A program made the position numbers and the translations under genes. From the NCBI GenBank assembly GCA_023525715.1, contig CM042012.1, positions 58,385,705 to 58,449,704 of the forward strand: DNA of 64,000 bases, in the 5' to 3' direction. Shown here one piece after another: positions 1-12,128 of this stretch. The stretch's first letter is position 1, and each line of letters opens with the position of its first letter. Origin of the DNA: Cichorium intybus. Its lineage: Eukaryota; Streptophyta; Magnoliopsida; Asterales; Asteraceae. The notes beneath the pieces were generated by a model. That model had not been told where the DNA came from, did not search any database, and worked only from the letters and a program-made list of their open reading frames with translations.

Positions 1-721
1 ACTAGAATTGTAAAGAGCTTCAATACCAGGTGAGTAATCTGTACCGTATCTAATATGATATGATATGTATTGGTTGACTCTTGGAATCTGAAATAGCTTT
101 AGCTTTTGGAAATGATAACCTAGAAGTAGCCAAGTTACCCAATTGATATGGTTAACGGCCCTCGTGGCTAGGAGATTGGAATCCGTATCCAAATGCTAAC
201 GGCCCTCGTGGCTAGGAGATTGGATTTCGTATCCAAATACTAACGGCCCTCGTGGCTAGGAGATTGGATTCCGTATCCAAATTAAACGGCCTATAAGGCT
301 AGGAGATAGGATGTGATATCCAAATAATAACGGCCTTTGTGGCTAGGAGATTGGATTGATATCCAAAGGTTGATTCAAACAAGAATGTACACTGTATTGA
401 GTTTTAATAACTTAATTATATATTTACATGTTAAATTGTTTATATGATTACTCATTGAGCTTTATGGCTCACAGTATATGTTTGAAATGTCCCTGCAGGT
501 GAGCGTCACCCTGTTAAGGGTAAAGAAGTAGCTCATAGATAGGACTGTTCGTTGTAGCGGCCCGGCTTAGAAGGAGTTTACTTTTGATATACACTCTTTG
601 ATACACTTGTACCCTTTTTGTAATAACTTATACACCTAAACAGTTAGTTTTGTATGTTTAAAACTGTATTTAAAAATGAAAAATTTTGGGTGTATTTTGT
701 TTGAAAAAGTCGGGTGTTACA
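1..721 (+). mobile_element. 3' part of an LTR inserted in gypsy pol
   Basis: The segment ends in GGTGTTACA, the usual terminus of plant Ty3/gypsy LTRs, and the next base is already inside the reverse transcriptase of the minus-strand element at 722-1140. It is therefore an LTR end that interrupted that gene. The left edge lies outside the window, so the target duplication cannot be checked and a solo LTR cannot be told from a full element. Gypsy LTRs of this type start TGTAACACC and end GGTGTTACA, so the plus orientation is a guess. It holds a 44-bp tandem array. Confidence 0.7.
153..369 (+). repeat. Tandem array, 44-bp unit, about five copies
   Basis: Units start near 153, 197, 241, 284 and 328. 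Each begins TAACGGCC, carries GGCTAGGAGATTGGA and ends ATCCAAA. The first three are nearly identical; the last two are diverged and slightly short. The array lies inside the LTR, where such arrays often form part of U3. A similar short duplication (a CGGAATAGAAC block) lies near 3660-3750 in the neighbouring gypsy LTR. Confidence 0.9.
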
Positions 722-1389
722 ATTCATTAGATCCATAAAGACAGCAGGAGCATTAGTAAGACCGAATGGCATTACAAGGAACTCATAATGACCATATCGA
801 GTGTGAAAAGCTGTCTTCTCAACATCACAATCTTTCACTCGAACTTGGTGATACCCGGACCGCAAATCGATTTTTGAGAAATAATCAGCACCTTGCAGCT
901 GATCAAAAAGATCATCTATTCTGGGCAACAGATAACAATTTTTAATAGTAATTTTATTAAGCTCTCGATAGTCGATACACATGCGCATCAAACCATCATT
1001 CTTCTTGACGAATAACACCGGTGCACCCCACGGAGAAGAACTTGGCCTGATAAAACCCTTATCATGCAATTCTTGTAACTGAGACATTAGTTCGCGCATT
1101 TCGGTTGGGGCTAGACGATATGGAGCACGAGCAATATGAGTCCCCCCCCCCCCGGAATAAGATCGATACGAAATTCAACTTGCCTTTCGGGTGGCAAACC
1201 GGGTAGGTCGTCGGGAAATACTTCCGGGTAATCACGCACCACTTCAATGTCGTGAATAGATTTCTTTTCTTTTTCATTAACCATGACATAAGCAAGAAAG
1301 GAACAACACCCTTTCAAAAGACATTTTCGAGTCTTAACCGCACTAATAAGACTAGGTACATGCTTGCGCTTATCACCATAAACGTACAC
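722..1389 (-). pseudogene. Ty3/gypsy protease-RT linker and RT fingers, broken
   Basis: From 1389 down, the protein contains the linker PEVFPDDLPGLPP and FRIDLIPG, then RT segments GFIRPSSSPWGAPVLFVKK, CIDYRELNK, DLRSGYHQ and MPFGLTNAP. These are canonical for plant gypsy RT. The catalytic YxDD block is absent because an LTR breaks the gene at 722. Two further lesions are visible: a stop codon at 1390-1392 separates it from the protease, and a run of 12 C (1142-1153 on the plus strand) shifts the frame after LIPG, where relatives read on into a PYRLAP segment. Confidence 0.88.
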
Positions 1390-2976
1390 CTAAATCCCAT
1401 CAGGAATCCTAGTCGACACGATCTTCTTCCCACAAGAAATTTTTTCATCATTCGTCCCAAGCCAATCCATGTCGATCACAATATCAAAAGATTTTAATCC
1501 AATCGGAAGAAGATTCAATGAAAATTTCCTATCATTTATGTTGAGTTCACAATTTAGGTACATATGCCCTACTTCCACAAATTTACCACTTGCTATCTCC
1601 ATTTCATATAATGTGTCTAACGATTCTAAGGGTACATTGAGTTTGAGTCCAAACTCATGAGACACAAACGAATACGAAGCACCAGAATCGAATAAAACAT
1701 ATCCAGGTAACGAGTTGACAAGTAATGTACCTGAAACCACATCATGCATTTCTTTCGCTTCCTCTCGGGTAAGTTGAAAGGCGCGAGACTTCACCTTTTG
1801 TGGCTCCGTCTTCTTTTGAGCTGTGGACATGAGCGTTTCCCCACCCTTCTTTGGACAATTAAAACTATAATGGCCCTTCTCATGGCATGAATAGCATTCA
1901 ATTTCACTCACCGACTTCATCTTACATTCTTTCAATTTGTGGCCAAATCGACCACAATTATAACATGCTCCAGATCCGCTACGACAATCTCCTATATGAT
2001 CTTTCCCACACTTTTCACACTTCTTTGAACCTCCTTGCTTTGATTGATTGGAGCTAGACTTTCCCTTTTTGTTTGAGCCACCTCCACCACCGTTAAACTT
2101 GTGTTTGTCACCAAAAGCTTGTCTTTCTAATGCCCGTCTCTTTCCCACGTCTTCCACATTTCGAGCCGCAATAATCGCATCATCAAGTGTTTCAGCTCTC
2201 TTAACTTCAAGTTCATATTCCGCCGGTAAGCCCCTAGCGTATCGATTAATTCGTGAATGGGCAGTAGGGTAAGATTCCCCCACGAATGGTAACATATCGC
2301 AAAATTTCTTTGTATACTCATCAACGGATGCGTTGTCCTTCTTTAAGCTTATAAAATCTTCTTGAAGCTTCTCTATATCCCTCACAGGACAGAACTTATT
2401 CTTGAGACGTGAAATAAACTCGTCCCATGACCACTTGTATACCACATCCTTTCCTATAGTTTCGTACAACGTGTTCCACCAAACCAACGCATCATCCTTT
2501 AGAAGGCGAGAAGCATAGTACGCCTTATCGTTTTCATGACATTTGCTAACCTCCAAGACTTGTTCAGTTTCTCGGATCCATCTCATTGTGACCTTCGGTT
2601 CGAAACTACCGAGATATTCAGTAGGTTTGCACGCAAGGAAAGACTTAAAAGAGCACCTCTTTTTAGATTCCGATCCCACACTCCCATCTTCCTTTGAAGA
2701 TTCCCCACTAGTCGGCTTCCATGAAACATCTTGTAAGGAATGGGTGTGTTGTTCCCCAAGCCGATTATCGATGATTTGATTAACATCCTCCTTCATTTCT
2801 TTCCTTAAATTTTTAATGAGGTTCTGAATTGCTTCAATTGTTACAGGTTGTTGTGGCGGTTGGGGGTTCGGCTTAACACCCACATTATCCGCATTATTAG
2901 CGGGTATACTTCCATGGGAGGAAGTACGACTTGCTTCTTGTCCATCAATTGGTGGATTTTGGCCACCTCCTTCCAT
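1390..2976 (-). CDS. Ty3/gypsy gag and aspartic protease ORF
   Basis: A 528-codon ORF starting at the ATG at 2976, about 250 bases inside the primer site, as expected for gag. The capsid region covers roughly residues 100-280. Residues about 320-375 hold CCHC zinc knuckles, including CYNCGRFGHKLKEC and CYSCHEKGHYSFNC plus an atypical CEKCGKDHIGDC, which bind genomic RNA. A retroviral-type protease follows, with the catalytic LFDSGA near residue 428. The frame ends in a stop at 1390-1392; intact relatives read on through YGDKR into RT, so this is a premature stop. The protein could still be made from the ORF, but the element lacks a usable polymerase. Confidence 0.88.
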   Translation of the reverse strand: MEGGGQNPPIDGQEASRTSSHGSIPANNADNVGVKPNPQPPQQPVTIEAIQNLIKNLRKEMKEDVNQIIDNRLGEQHTHSLQDVSWKPTSGESSKEDGSVGSESKKRCSFKSFLACKPTEYLGSFEPKVTMRWIRETEQVLEVSKCHENDKAYYASRLLKDDALVWWNTLYETIGKDVVYKWSWDEFISRLKNKFCPVRDIEKLQEDFISLKKDNASVDEYTKKFCDMLPFVGESYPTAHSRINRYARGLPAEYELEVKRAETLDDAIIAARNVEDVGKRRALERQAFGDKHKFNGGGGGSNKKGKSSSNQSKQGGSKKCEKCGKDHIGDCRSGSGACYNCGRFGHKLKECKMKSVSEIECYSCHEKGHYSFNCPKKGGETLMSTAQKKTEPQKVKSRAFQLTREEAKEMHDVVSGTLLVNSLPGYVLFDSGASYSFVSHEFGLKLNVPLESLDTLYEMEIASGKFVEVGHMYLNCELNINDRKFSLNLLPIGLKSFDIVIDMDWLGTNDEKISCGKKIVSTRIPDGI

Positions 2977-3222
2977 TTACTATATAAGATAAATAGAATT
3001 TTTGTTTAATACACACTATTTTCATTTAATAACGAAAGCGGTAGCTTGTTATCTCTCTATGTACTTTTTCCTAGTATAAGGTTCATCTATATTTAATGAA
3101 TTCTAACTTACAACTATGATCTTATAGTGTAAGTATACCTACAATTTCCTAAGGCATACCTAATTTCTACCTTAATAGTTTAAGCCTAGGATGGATTTCC
3201 AACCTAATTCGCTTAAACCATG

Positions 3223-3234
3223 GCTTTGATACCA
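3223..3234 (-). other. Primer binding site, tRNA-iMet type
   Basis: The minus strand reads TGGTATCAAAGC just inside the LTR end. It differs by one base from the plant initiator-Met primer site TGGTATCAGAGC. It fixes the element's orientation. Confidence 0.8.
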
Positions 3235-3238
3235 AATT

Positions 3239-5298
3239 TGTAACACCCCATTACAAACATTTACATTTTTAACCCAATTTATATGTACAAAACATGGGTT
3301 AAACAAATCTTTGAACATAGTTACAAAATATTAACATGTTGGGGTATTACAAGTCTAATACATTGCCAAGGTGTAGCTATTACTAATGATGTCCCAATAA
3401 AAGCTTCAAGTCTTCTAGCACTTAATCTCCTTCACCTGAGTACATAGCATTTAAAACAAAAACAAATATACGTGAGACATAAAGTCTCGTGAGCAACATG
3501 GGTTTTAGACCCAAAATTTTCAGTAGAACAAACTTCTAAACAATTTTTATAAGAATCAATCATGATGCAAAAGTTTTCTTGACAAAACATAGACCAATCG
3601 TAATTCATAATTCATTGTTTATCTTTTAGCTTTATACGGGTCTCCCCGTATCCCTTTCCCTCCACGGAATAGAACCAATCTATCCGTGAGGGCATGCTAG
3701 TTCCCTTTCCCTACATGGAATAGAACAAATCTATCCATAAGGGCGTGCTGAGACAACTACTTCGCGACGGGAGGTACCATCTCAGTAGTTTCTTTTGACC
3801 TCCCCTCATTAGGGTGAGATCCATGTTCGTACATATATTACTTTTGCTCATATTTAGTTCCAATTTGATTCATTAGTGTCAGTTCATCACAAATTGGTCA
3901 TAACATCAAAGTCTTTCATTATACAGAAATTGTAAGCGTTTAACACAAAACAACTTGAGAGAAACTTTTCTCTTAAAGTCTTTTAATCAAAACAAGGTTT
4001 ATAAAACAATGCTATTTGCTATGTACTCATCAAAATCCACATGTTACTCACCTTATAGAAGAGGTGACTAGCTAAGTTCCCAACGTCTCCTTGCCCTTAC
4101 CTTGCTCCCCAATGATTTGATCACCTCCTATTAAACATATATACAATTCATACTCAATAACACTAATACACATTTATGTAATTTAGATTATGCAAGAAAT
4201 ATCTAAGTGTTCGATTCCCCCTTTCCTTTTCCTCGATTATCTATTACTTGACTCGCACTTATACACATTGTTTGGGTTGATATGAACTTATATTTTTCAT
4301 GTTTTCATACCATAATAAACTTATACTAACGATTGGGGAATCAAACTACTCAAGTAATGCATTAATAGATGTGAATTATAAGTGTCTAAGTCATTCGGGT
4401 CATATCAGAATCATACGAGACCATGCAAAACTTCCAATTTTTCTGCAGACACTGACACGGGCCGTGTTAGGGGGAACACAGGCCGTGTTCCACTTACAGA
4501 TCACCTACTGTTTGCCTGCACAGACAACACGGGCCGTGTCAGGGGAAACACGGGCCGTGTTTCACCTACAGACCCATTTAAATTTCCTGCACATCTTTAG
4601 TCTTTAGTCTGCTGGTTTCAGCTCAAATCCGGTTCAATGGAAGGTCAAAACATTATATTTAGAGTATTTATAAGCCTTCTAAACAACACTTATTACTCCA
4701 TTACCTCTAGAATCAAATCAATCTTCACAAACCCAAATTCTAGGGTTCTTGAACAAAATTCTTAATTCCTTTTTGCTTCTAATTGTTTTCAAGGGTGGAA
4801 TTGAGTTTCAAATGATGTTTAGAACATGATTCAATTGTTGGAAACTCAAAACAAACCTCATGAAACTTCTGAATTTCGTTTTCATCCATTCAAAATGACC
4901 CAAATTGGTTTAAATAGCTTACAAGGATGAAATTCTTACCTTTGATGACTTGGAAATCACAATATCTAGCTTGAATCTTCGATTTCTGCTCCAACTCTCC
5001 AGAATTCTCCAAGGTTTCGACTTCTCCCTCTAATGAAGATGTTTCACGACTCAAATGGAGAGGACTAGAAGTCTCTCTCCCAACTTATACCTCCATACTT
5101 CACTTAAATGATAAATTGGCCCCTCTAATCTAGTTTTTTGTTCGCCTTTGGTCCAAACTTTTAACATATCATTTAAGATTTTCTTTTCTTACACTTTTGC
5201 CACAAACACAAAATTATTATTACACAATAGGTCCTTCATATGTTCAAAAGACCAAATTACCCTTTTACAACATCTTGGCAAAATAATTGGTTATCACA
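3239..5298 (-). mobile_element. 5' LTR of the minus-strand gypsy element (about 2.06 kb)
   Basis: The inner edge is sharp: GGTGTTACA on the minus strand, followed four bases later by the primer site. The outer edge is placed at 5298, where the minus strand reads TGTGATAACC; this is a best guess. The LTR holds a cluster of ACACGGGCCGTGT palindromes at 4454-4562 and a duplicated block near 3660-3750. No partner LTR is visible. Confidence 0.6.
4454..4562. repeat. Four near-palindromic ACACGGGCCGTGT motifs in the LTR
   Basis: Copies lie near 4454, 4478, 4517 and 4545 in two close pairs separated by about 40 bases. One copy reads ACACAGGCCGTGT. The arms CACGG and CCGTG are inverted around a short GC core, so each copy is close to self-complementary. 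Confidence 0.85.
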
Positions 5299-6460
5299 GG
5301 GTATTTGTGGTTTTTTGGTAAATGGTAGTGGGTTGATAAGGTATTTTGGTTGGATTTGGTTGGTATTGGTATTTAGTAAGATTATCGTAGGTTATGAAGA
5401 CGTGTATAACATGCATTCTGTTTCAAGTAACCCTGATGTAAGTCCTGGCAAGATGTAATGGACATTTCGTAATATATAATGGATTATGTGACTTTTGTTG
5501 AATTTTCAGTGGGTTTTCAAAAGTTGAACTGATGTAAGTTCTGGCAAGATGTAATGGACATTTCGTAATATATAATGGATTATGTGACTTTTGTTGGTTC
5601 CATGGTTTCATTTGGTTTTGAGATGAATATGTGGGTTTTCAGATTTACACAACAATGTTCTTCAACTTTGGGTCTACTCATTTATGCACCGAAGGTGTTC
5701 GATGAAATGCGTGAAAGAAGCTAAAGTCATACGAACTATATTTCCGATCAGTAGACTTTATCTATGTATTGATTTATGCAGCTATGTTCTTCAACTTTTG
5801 ATCACATTGTCATTTTAATGACTTATTTGTTAATATTGATCAAATTTTGAATCAAGGAAATTGTAATGAAATTATAGCATTTTGAATTTAATGATAATTA
5901 TAGCATTTTGATTTGACTTGATCAAATTGTGAACCGAGCATATTTGTTTTCGGTGTTCTTTCATTTTAATTATAACTATACCATTTTGATTTGACTTGAA
6001 TGTAAGTTATAGCATTGTTCTTTTATTTCAATGTCAATTGTAGCACTTCAAATTTATTAGAATGTGCAAACCTATTTCCAGTATATTGCATTTTATTTGC
6101 ATGGTATAAAAGGAAAATAATGTTCACAAGAAATGATGTAATGTCAATAAAACCAACAGATAAAGGCACATTGGAAAACGTATTACACAATCACAAACAA
6201 AATGTTCAACCACACAATCTACTTATTACAATAGAAGACATTCAAATACTTGTTTATCACAAACTACAATGTTTTATTATTTTGTTAATCCAAGTTCATA
6301 GGTTGTTCAGATGTCATCCCTTCCCCACTTGATACGTTAACTGTTTTTGCAAGTTATTTTTATGATTCTTTCAGATCTTTTTGGCTCACGCTTCTTGGAA
6401 CTACCATTATGTTGACTCAAATGTCCAACTTCCACATCCGTATCTCCATGCACTGATGTT
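5299..6460. other. Non-coding DNA between the gypsy LTR and the transposase C-terminus
   Basis: AT-rich sequence with only short ORFs and no family match. It should contain the 3' flank and left terminal repeat of the Mutator-like element whose transposase ends at 6461, but I could not find a repeat matching the right-hand flank. It holds the 68-bp duplication at 5433-5596. Confidence 0.5.
5433..5596 (+). repeat. 68-bp direct duplication, 96-bp period
   Basis: The copies at 5433-5500 and 5529-5596 begin CTGATGTAAG, contain GGCAAGATGTAATGGACATT and end GACTTTTGTTG. They differ at one position (tcctgg versus ttctgg), so the duplication is recent relative to the surrounding decay. Confidence 0.9.
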
Positions 6461-6758
6461 TTACCCTGCTCCTTCCTTGATCAGTCCCATTTTTGTACCA
6501 CCCTTTATTGTATTTGCTTTGCATGTTACTTTGTTGTGCCCAGCCTGTTTACAAATACCACATAACACTCTCTTCCCCACTTTTGAGACTGTATGCCTAT
6601 TAGTCCTTTCAGAAACATCCTTCTTTCGCCTTATAGTTGGCCTCCCAGGCATTCTTCTTCTAATTAGGGGAAAAGGTGGAATGTAGTCTGTTGTGGGCCA
6701 CATGTCTGATCCATTCATACCAAGTATAGTGTTTTTGTAAAGGTTGCAGGGTACAAAG
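6461..6758 (-). pseudogene. MuDR-type transposase, C-terminal zinc-knuckle part
   Basis: The minus strand encodes the segment NGSDMWPTTDYIPPFPL, the basic run RRRMPGRPTIRRKK and the knuckle CGICKQAGHNKVTC (C-x2-C-x4-H-x4-C). This is the classic end of plant MuDR-like transposases. The reading stops upstream at 6758, where element A is inserted. The 5-base duplication CAAAG (6754-6758 and 26449-26453) links it directly to the SWIM-finger part at 26454 and beyond. Even joined, the two parts are out of frame near the junction, so the gene was probably already inactive. Confidence 0.85.
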
Positions 6759-7537
6759 TAAAAGGTTTTATGCAAATCTATGAACTAAAATCCTAAGTTC
6801 ACATGCAACCTAGATTGGATCTATGTTTTCTTCTAATTGAACATATAATAAATTCCTAAAAGCCACAAGAAAATAACTAAAAGAATAAAATCATAAAAAA
6901 CTAACCTTTTTGTTGTTTCTTGCAAGCTAAGCAACGCAAGTGCCTTGCCTCAAATGAAGTCACACCCAAAACTAGGGTTTTCGAAAGTTCCAAAGAGAGG
7001 GAAGAGAGGAAAAAGTCGTGGCTTTTATGGTGCCTAGGGGTCTCTATTTATAGTTTCCAAGTGGCCACCAGATAAGCCTTTAGAGATAAACCTTTTTGAA
7101 TTCAAATAAGATAAACCTTTATCTATCAATTCAAATCTATTTATCCTAACATATAATAATCGAAATTATGGATAATCCCTCCATAATTTCGTTGCCCACT
7201 TAAACTACCATAATTGTCACTTACTCAACTATTGAATAATTACAATTCAGCCCCTGCACCTTTAATTAATCAAATTAATCACCAAATTAATTCCAATTAA
7301 TTCCAGATTAATTTCTAATTAATTAATATAGTTTCTAATTAATATATTTTCACCATAATATATTAATAAACTATTTATTTTATTTCTATTGATTTATTAA
7401 TTATATAATAAATCAATCTTTCTCTCTCCTGGATTTTTTGCTAAACCTCTAGCCATGAGGGCAACCCAAATGGACTTTGCTACTATTAATTAGGTAAATA
7501 AAAATTATTAGTCATGGCTTAGACACCTAATCCAACA
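6759..7537 (-). mobile_element. Element A, 3' LTR (779 bp)
   Basis: Bounded by the CAAAG duplication at 6754-6758 and, on the inner side, by the polypurine tract ending at 7538. On the minus strand it runs from TGTTGGATTAGG to AAACCTTTTA, so the usual CA end has become TA; the partner LTR shares the TA. It is 9 bp longer than the 5' LTR because of a 12-bp block near 7110 and small indels elsewhere. Confidence 0.92.
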
Positions 7538-10116
7538 GTCTCCCACTTGGATAAGTCTATGACTATAATTACTAATTTAACCTCTAATTAATCAGCAAAC
7601 TGTAGCTTCCTAGAAACTGCTGCTGAACTCTGACCTAGTCAATTCTGTCCATAGATAAGTGATCATATGATCCTTCGTTCAACAAGATATTTCCGGACAT
7701 GAGACATGGATTGAGATAAATCTATGTCAGGTACTCTGTTTCCCGATTTCCGATTCTGCTTATGACTTAGGACTTATAATTGAACACATCAATTCAGTCC
7801 TGGCTGGCCAGCACTTTAGTCAACTTCAAAATCATCGAGAGGCCTACAGATATCTGTTTCCCATCAGGGTCAAGGAATGAATAAGCTTCGACTCATATGC
7901 TTATATCTTTTACCAGTCAAATTATTCACAACAACACGTCTTATAACATCGAGTTACCGATGCGTTTTCGTACCATCAATGAACAACTTCCTTGTAAATT
8001 ATAACTCATATATCTCCACTTCAAGATCATAAGATATTATCGTCTCAACATTGCTTGTGATATAATCCATGAAGCAATCTATTGAGCGTGGGTTTATCCA
8101 ATACTCAAATCTCTATTTCTAAGTACTCATGAATGTTGTAGCAATCATATTGCTATGTTTAACTCCTTAGACAGTCAAACCAATTCATGACAGTCTTGAT
8201 TCAATACTTACTTCCCAAAGTATGAGCGACTGTGGACCTTTCTGAATAATTAAATTATTCGGGAAGTAAAACATGCGAAAGCGAAACATAAAGATCTGAC
8301 TGGCAGCTACTCATGCTTATTACCAAGTCTCTACGAGGTAATCACCAAGTCGGATCTTGTCATAAACTATTATCGGTTTCAAGATTTCTTTTAAACTTTC
8401 AATTCTAGTTTTATAGCTATGTCTTTATGAACCTTTCACTCTTTCTATGTATCCAAAGTATCTTATACTGATGCACTTTATTGCAGATGATCCAATCGGA
8501 TGTTCTTCCGATGACATCTCAATACGTTATCCTGTCTTTTTCTCTCCTAACTCCATTCTGGTAATGTGTACTGTGACTTCCTATGGTTCTAGGGGTCTTT
8601 AGTCTACTTGACTGCACCTTAAGACTGATTCGAGGTGCTATGATGTGCCGGTGAACCACACGCGCTCCATCAGAATACCAACGAGATTCTTTAACCATGA
8701 AGTCCTTTAACGTCAAATTACCACTTTGAAAAAATCTTTCAAATTATTACTATTACTTTCACCCCAATCATTTCCCAATAAAAACAAACCATCCAGTATT
8801 CCCAGCCAGACAATGTCCTGAATCCAACTTACTATGCCCTAAGCATCAAGTCATCAGGATATGTTCATGACATTTTGATCGATCCAAGAAACTTGTGGAA
8901 CCCGATCTAATCTTATTCCAAACCCTTTCGGAATCCAAAGATTATTTATAATCCTTGTGTCATGATTTTCGAAAAACTATTTCCTTTCGGAGACTCTTTT
9001 CATGCATCTTGAATCTTATCAAGATTATGCTTACAATGGCTAGGTCTATGCTGACGATTTCATCTATCCAATATATGTTTGTGAATTACGTGAGTATGTT
9101 GCACCTTCTTTATTTCTTTCATGCCAAGTCATCACACTTTGCAATGATAGGAAAAACCATTTCCTGGGGCTATGCATCTTGAATCTCATCAAGATCATCT
9201 TGGCAGAGTTTCGATCTATCTTATAGACGTTTACAACCACCTGAGTATGTCGTATCTCTATTAAGTCTTTCATAGAAATCCGTCTCTTAACACCAAGTCA
9301 TTACACTTTGTAATGAAAAAGACGTTTCCTAGAAACAGTATGTAACCCACATATGGAGATAGTAGATAACAGCGACACTCCCACTGGCTTTGACTCTTTC
9401 GGACTCTTCACAAAATCCAAACCTTTTTGGCACATTTTGAGAATCTGAAACCTTTCTGACATAGTTATGGGAATCTTTCAGGCTGTTCACAAAATACAAA
9501 ACTTTTGGCACATTTTGAGAATCCAATTTTCCTTTCTTGCGAGGTGCCCGTGGGATGAATCACGGGGCCATGTACCTACTGTATTTGCATGCTCTTTGTG
9601 AGTCCTTATTAGTGTGCCGGTAATCCACACGCGCTCCACTAACGTCTCACAATGTGCCATGCAGTATCCTTTCGGATTTTATCTTCTATTGAGAGTGCTT
9701 CTCTCGGAATCAATTGCTTGACTCTGAGTATCGTCTCACTCAACCAGATGTTCAGTAAGTACATTTCTATCCACATCGCTTTCTTTTGATGATTCAATTA
9801 CTCCCACTAGTTTTTACACCAGGTGTAAAATCAATCAAATGGTTACATAGACGTGTCTCGCCCTAAGGTTCTCTTATTTGGCAACAACCGGGCTCACCAA
9901 TGCTTCCAAGTAGTCAGACCGCTAATCTGTACCAACTTTAGTGTTTTACCACTAATTGGTATGTCACCCAGATCACAACACTTTATGACGGTGACTAATA
10001 CTACTGGTTAAGAGAAGAGTATGTCAGGTTTAACAGGAATCTGATTCCTGCCCAAAGCCTACTAATGACTAAAGGTTCTTTCACTTGGCTAATCCTGATC
10101 TCATCCAGTACTGCCT
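7538..10116 (-). mobile_element. Element A interior, 3' portion, non-coding
   Basis: Every frame is broken. The segment matches, in reverse, the interior of B around 14100-16660. It contains two copies of the GGAGCGCGTGTGG / CCGGCACA motif (8644-8669 and 9613-9638). It ends at B's target duplication TAACT (10117-10121). Confidence 0.85.
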
Positions 10117-10121
10117 TAACT

Positions 10122-10887
10122 TGTTGGATTAGGTGTCTAAGCCATGACTTTACAACTATATTTATCTTGTTAATTGAAGCAAAGTCCATTTGGGTTGCCC
10201 TCATAGCTGGAGGTCAGGATAGAGTTCAGTTGAGTAAAAGGTTGATTTATTAATTGTGTAATAAATCAATAGAATTAATTAAATGGTTTATTAATATATT
10301 TAAGTGTTAATATATTAATTAGAAACTATAATAATTAATTGAGATTTAATCTAGAATTAATTGGATTTTATTTAGTGATTAAATTAATTAATTAAAAGTG
10401 TGAGGACTAGTTTGTATTTATTCAATAGTTGAATAACTGGCAAAGAGAAGTCCAGGGGCCAAAAGTGGCGCCACCCTTGGAGGCTTCTCTAGGGTTGGAG
10501 AAAACCCTAATTAGGGTTTAGGGATCTGGTCCAAGTGGTCAACAGGCTTGCCCACTTGGAGGCTCCTTAGGGTTTCAGGTGTAACCCTAGGAGGCTATAA
10601 AAGGAACCCTCTGGCTCCCCATTATTCACGCCAACTTCAACCAGAGAAACTCTACTGGACTGTCTTCTCCATTGTTGTGGGTATGACTTTCATTTGAGGC
10701 AGGATACTTTTGCTGCTAGCTTCAAGAACAAGATTCAAAGGTTGGTTCATCTTATTTAAACTTTAGAAATTAATTGTTGGCCTTTAGGTTTTAGTTTATT
10801 ATCTTCATAGAAGAAAACATAGATCTTTATAGGGTTGCATGTGAACCATAGGAATTTTGTGTTCATTGTTTGCTAGAAAACCCTTCA
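10122..10887 (+). mobile_element. Element B, 5' LTR
   Basis: Runs TGTTGGATTAGG to AACCCTTCA. A TATA-like GGCTATAAAAGGAACC lies near 10594, followed by a probable leader. The terminal CA is followed by one base and then the primer site. Confidence 0.95.
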
Positions 10888-10888
10888 G

Positions 10889-10900
10889 TGGTATCAGAGC
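10889..10900 (+). other. Primer binding site of B, tRNA-iMet
   Basis: TGGTATCAGAGC, a perfect match to the plant initiator-Met primer site, one base after the LTR. Confidence 0.93.
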
Positions 10901-12128
10901 TTAAGCTGTTTTCTTGTGTTTGATATAAACTGCTTAATCTATGTTTGCCTTGAGGTTTTGTGCGAAAAACACCTCTTGGATGAGGCTTTGGTCGAAATCT
11001 AGGCTAGGGTTTCCTAACCCTAGCCGCCACCCCTTTATTACCCCTTGATTTGCTTGATTTACTTGCCTTTTATAAGTAGGTTGTTATTTTTGGTAACTGT
11101 ATCTAATAAATAACTGGAACCCTTATTTGTTGGCTTGTATTTTTCGAAATGTGGGGCCCTAGATAGTAAAATTAATTTGATTAATTTCATAAAATCTATC
11201 TTAGATTTAATTAGTTTAATTAACTGTTAATTAAAAGATCAATTAAATCAGCTTAAAGAATTAATTTAAATTTTCAAAAAATTGTTTAAAACTTGCGAAA
11301 ATTATGATTAAATTAATTATAAAAGATTTTAATAATATTAAAATATATCTTATATATTTATGATTAAAAGTTAATTATTTATATATAAGAAAATTGGTTA
11401 GTCTTACCGCAAGTAGGCCTCATTCACAAAACTGTCCTATAAAGAGGGTATAAGGCGACTGACTATAAAATGTTAGTCTAATGGGTATCTACTCTTACCC
11501 ACCGCTCTCCTGGCCAGTCGAGTGTCGTTAGCCGAACGGGTTTGATAGAACCGCTAAGCCTCTTAAAAGTATAATGCTATAATTGAAAGTACTAGAACCT
11601 TGAACAAAACCCAATCTAGTTACTTTAGGTTAAAAATGTGAATTGGTGCTAATCCATGGAATTGCACATTGCACTTTGTGGAACGTTGGTGGAGCGTGTG
11701 TGGTTTACCGGCACACCAATAGGGGTTCACAAAGACTTGCAATGGGTTTCTCGATTTTGTCATTATTAACGGAGCATGTGTGGTTAACCGACACGTTAAT
11801 TAGAGATGACAATTGACTTCGAGAGTACCAAGCTAATTTGCATGGTTATTCACACCCAGTTTGTGATCCTCGGCATCCCAGTCATAAACAGTGGGGCACA
11901 TCCGAGACTAAACATGTCATTGAATAGTTCAATGTGTCTCAACAGATCTAGGAATTTCATAAGATGAAATTGATAAGTGTATTATCTACCTTAATGACCA
12001 TTATGTTGTGATTACGGCATCCCTCTTCACACCATAGTTGGGGCATTTTGGGTCCTAGCCTTAATAAATAATAAATTGGGTAATTATTTAAAAGGAAAAA
12101 TTAAACTAATAAATTATGTGTATTGTAG
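10901..12128 (+). other. Leader of element B, non-coding
   Basis: A 1.2 kb untranslated leader between the primer site and the gag remnant. It has AT-rich blocks and two copies of the GGAGCG...CGGCACA-type motif (11691-11716, 11771-11795). The corresponding leader of element D (50809-52020) is recognisably similar. Confidence 0.7.

Larger units (their letters stand above)
722..5298 (-). mobile_element. Decayed Ty3/gypsy element, 5' half (LTR, PBS, gag-PR, start of RT)
   Basis: On the minus strand the order is LTR (5298-3239), primer site (3234-3223), gag-protease (2976-1390) and the start of RT, which breaks off at 722 where another LTR is inserted. RNase H, integrase and the 3' LTR are not in the window. 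An in-frame stop after the protease and a 12-base homopolymer frameshift show that it is dead. Gag-PR-RT order and RT motifs place it in Ty3/gypsy (Metaviridae), probably a chromovirus. The outer LTR edge at 5298 rests only on a TGT/ACA end and is less certain. Confidence 0.8.

Noticed and set aside
153..369. CRISPR-like spacing of repeats
   Set aside because: Units are contiguous 44-bp tandem repeats without unique spacers, inside a plant LTR.
6381..6686. 101-codon plus-strand ORF
   Set aside because: Shadow of the MuDR C-terminus on the opposite strand.
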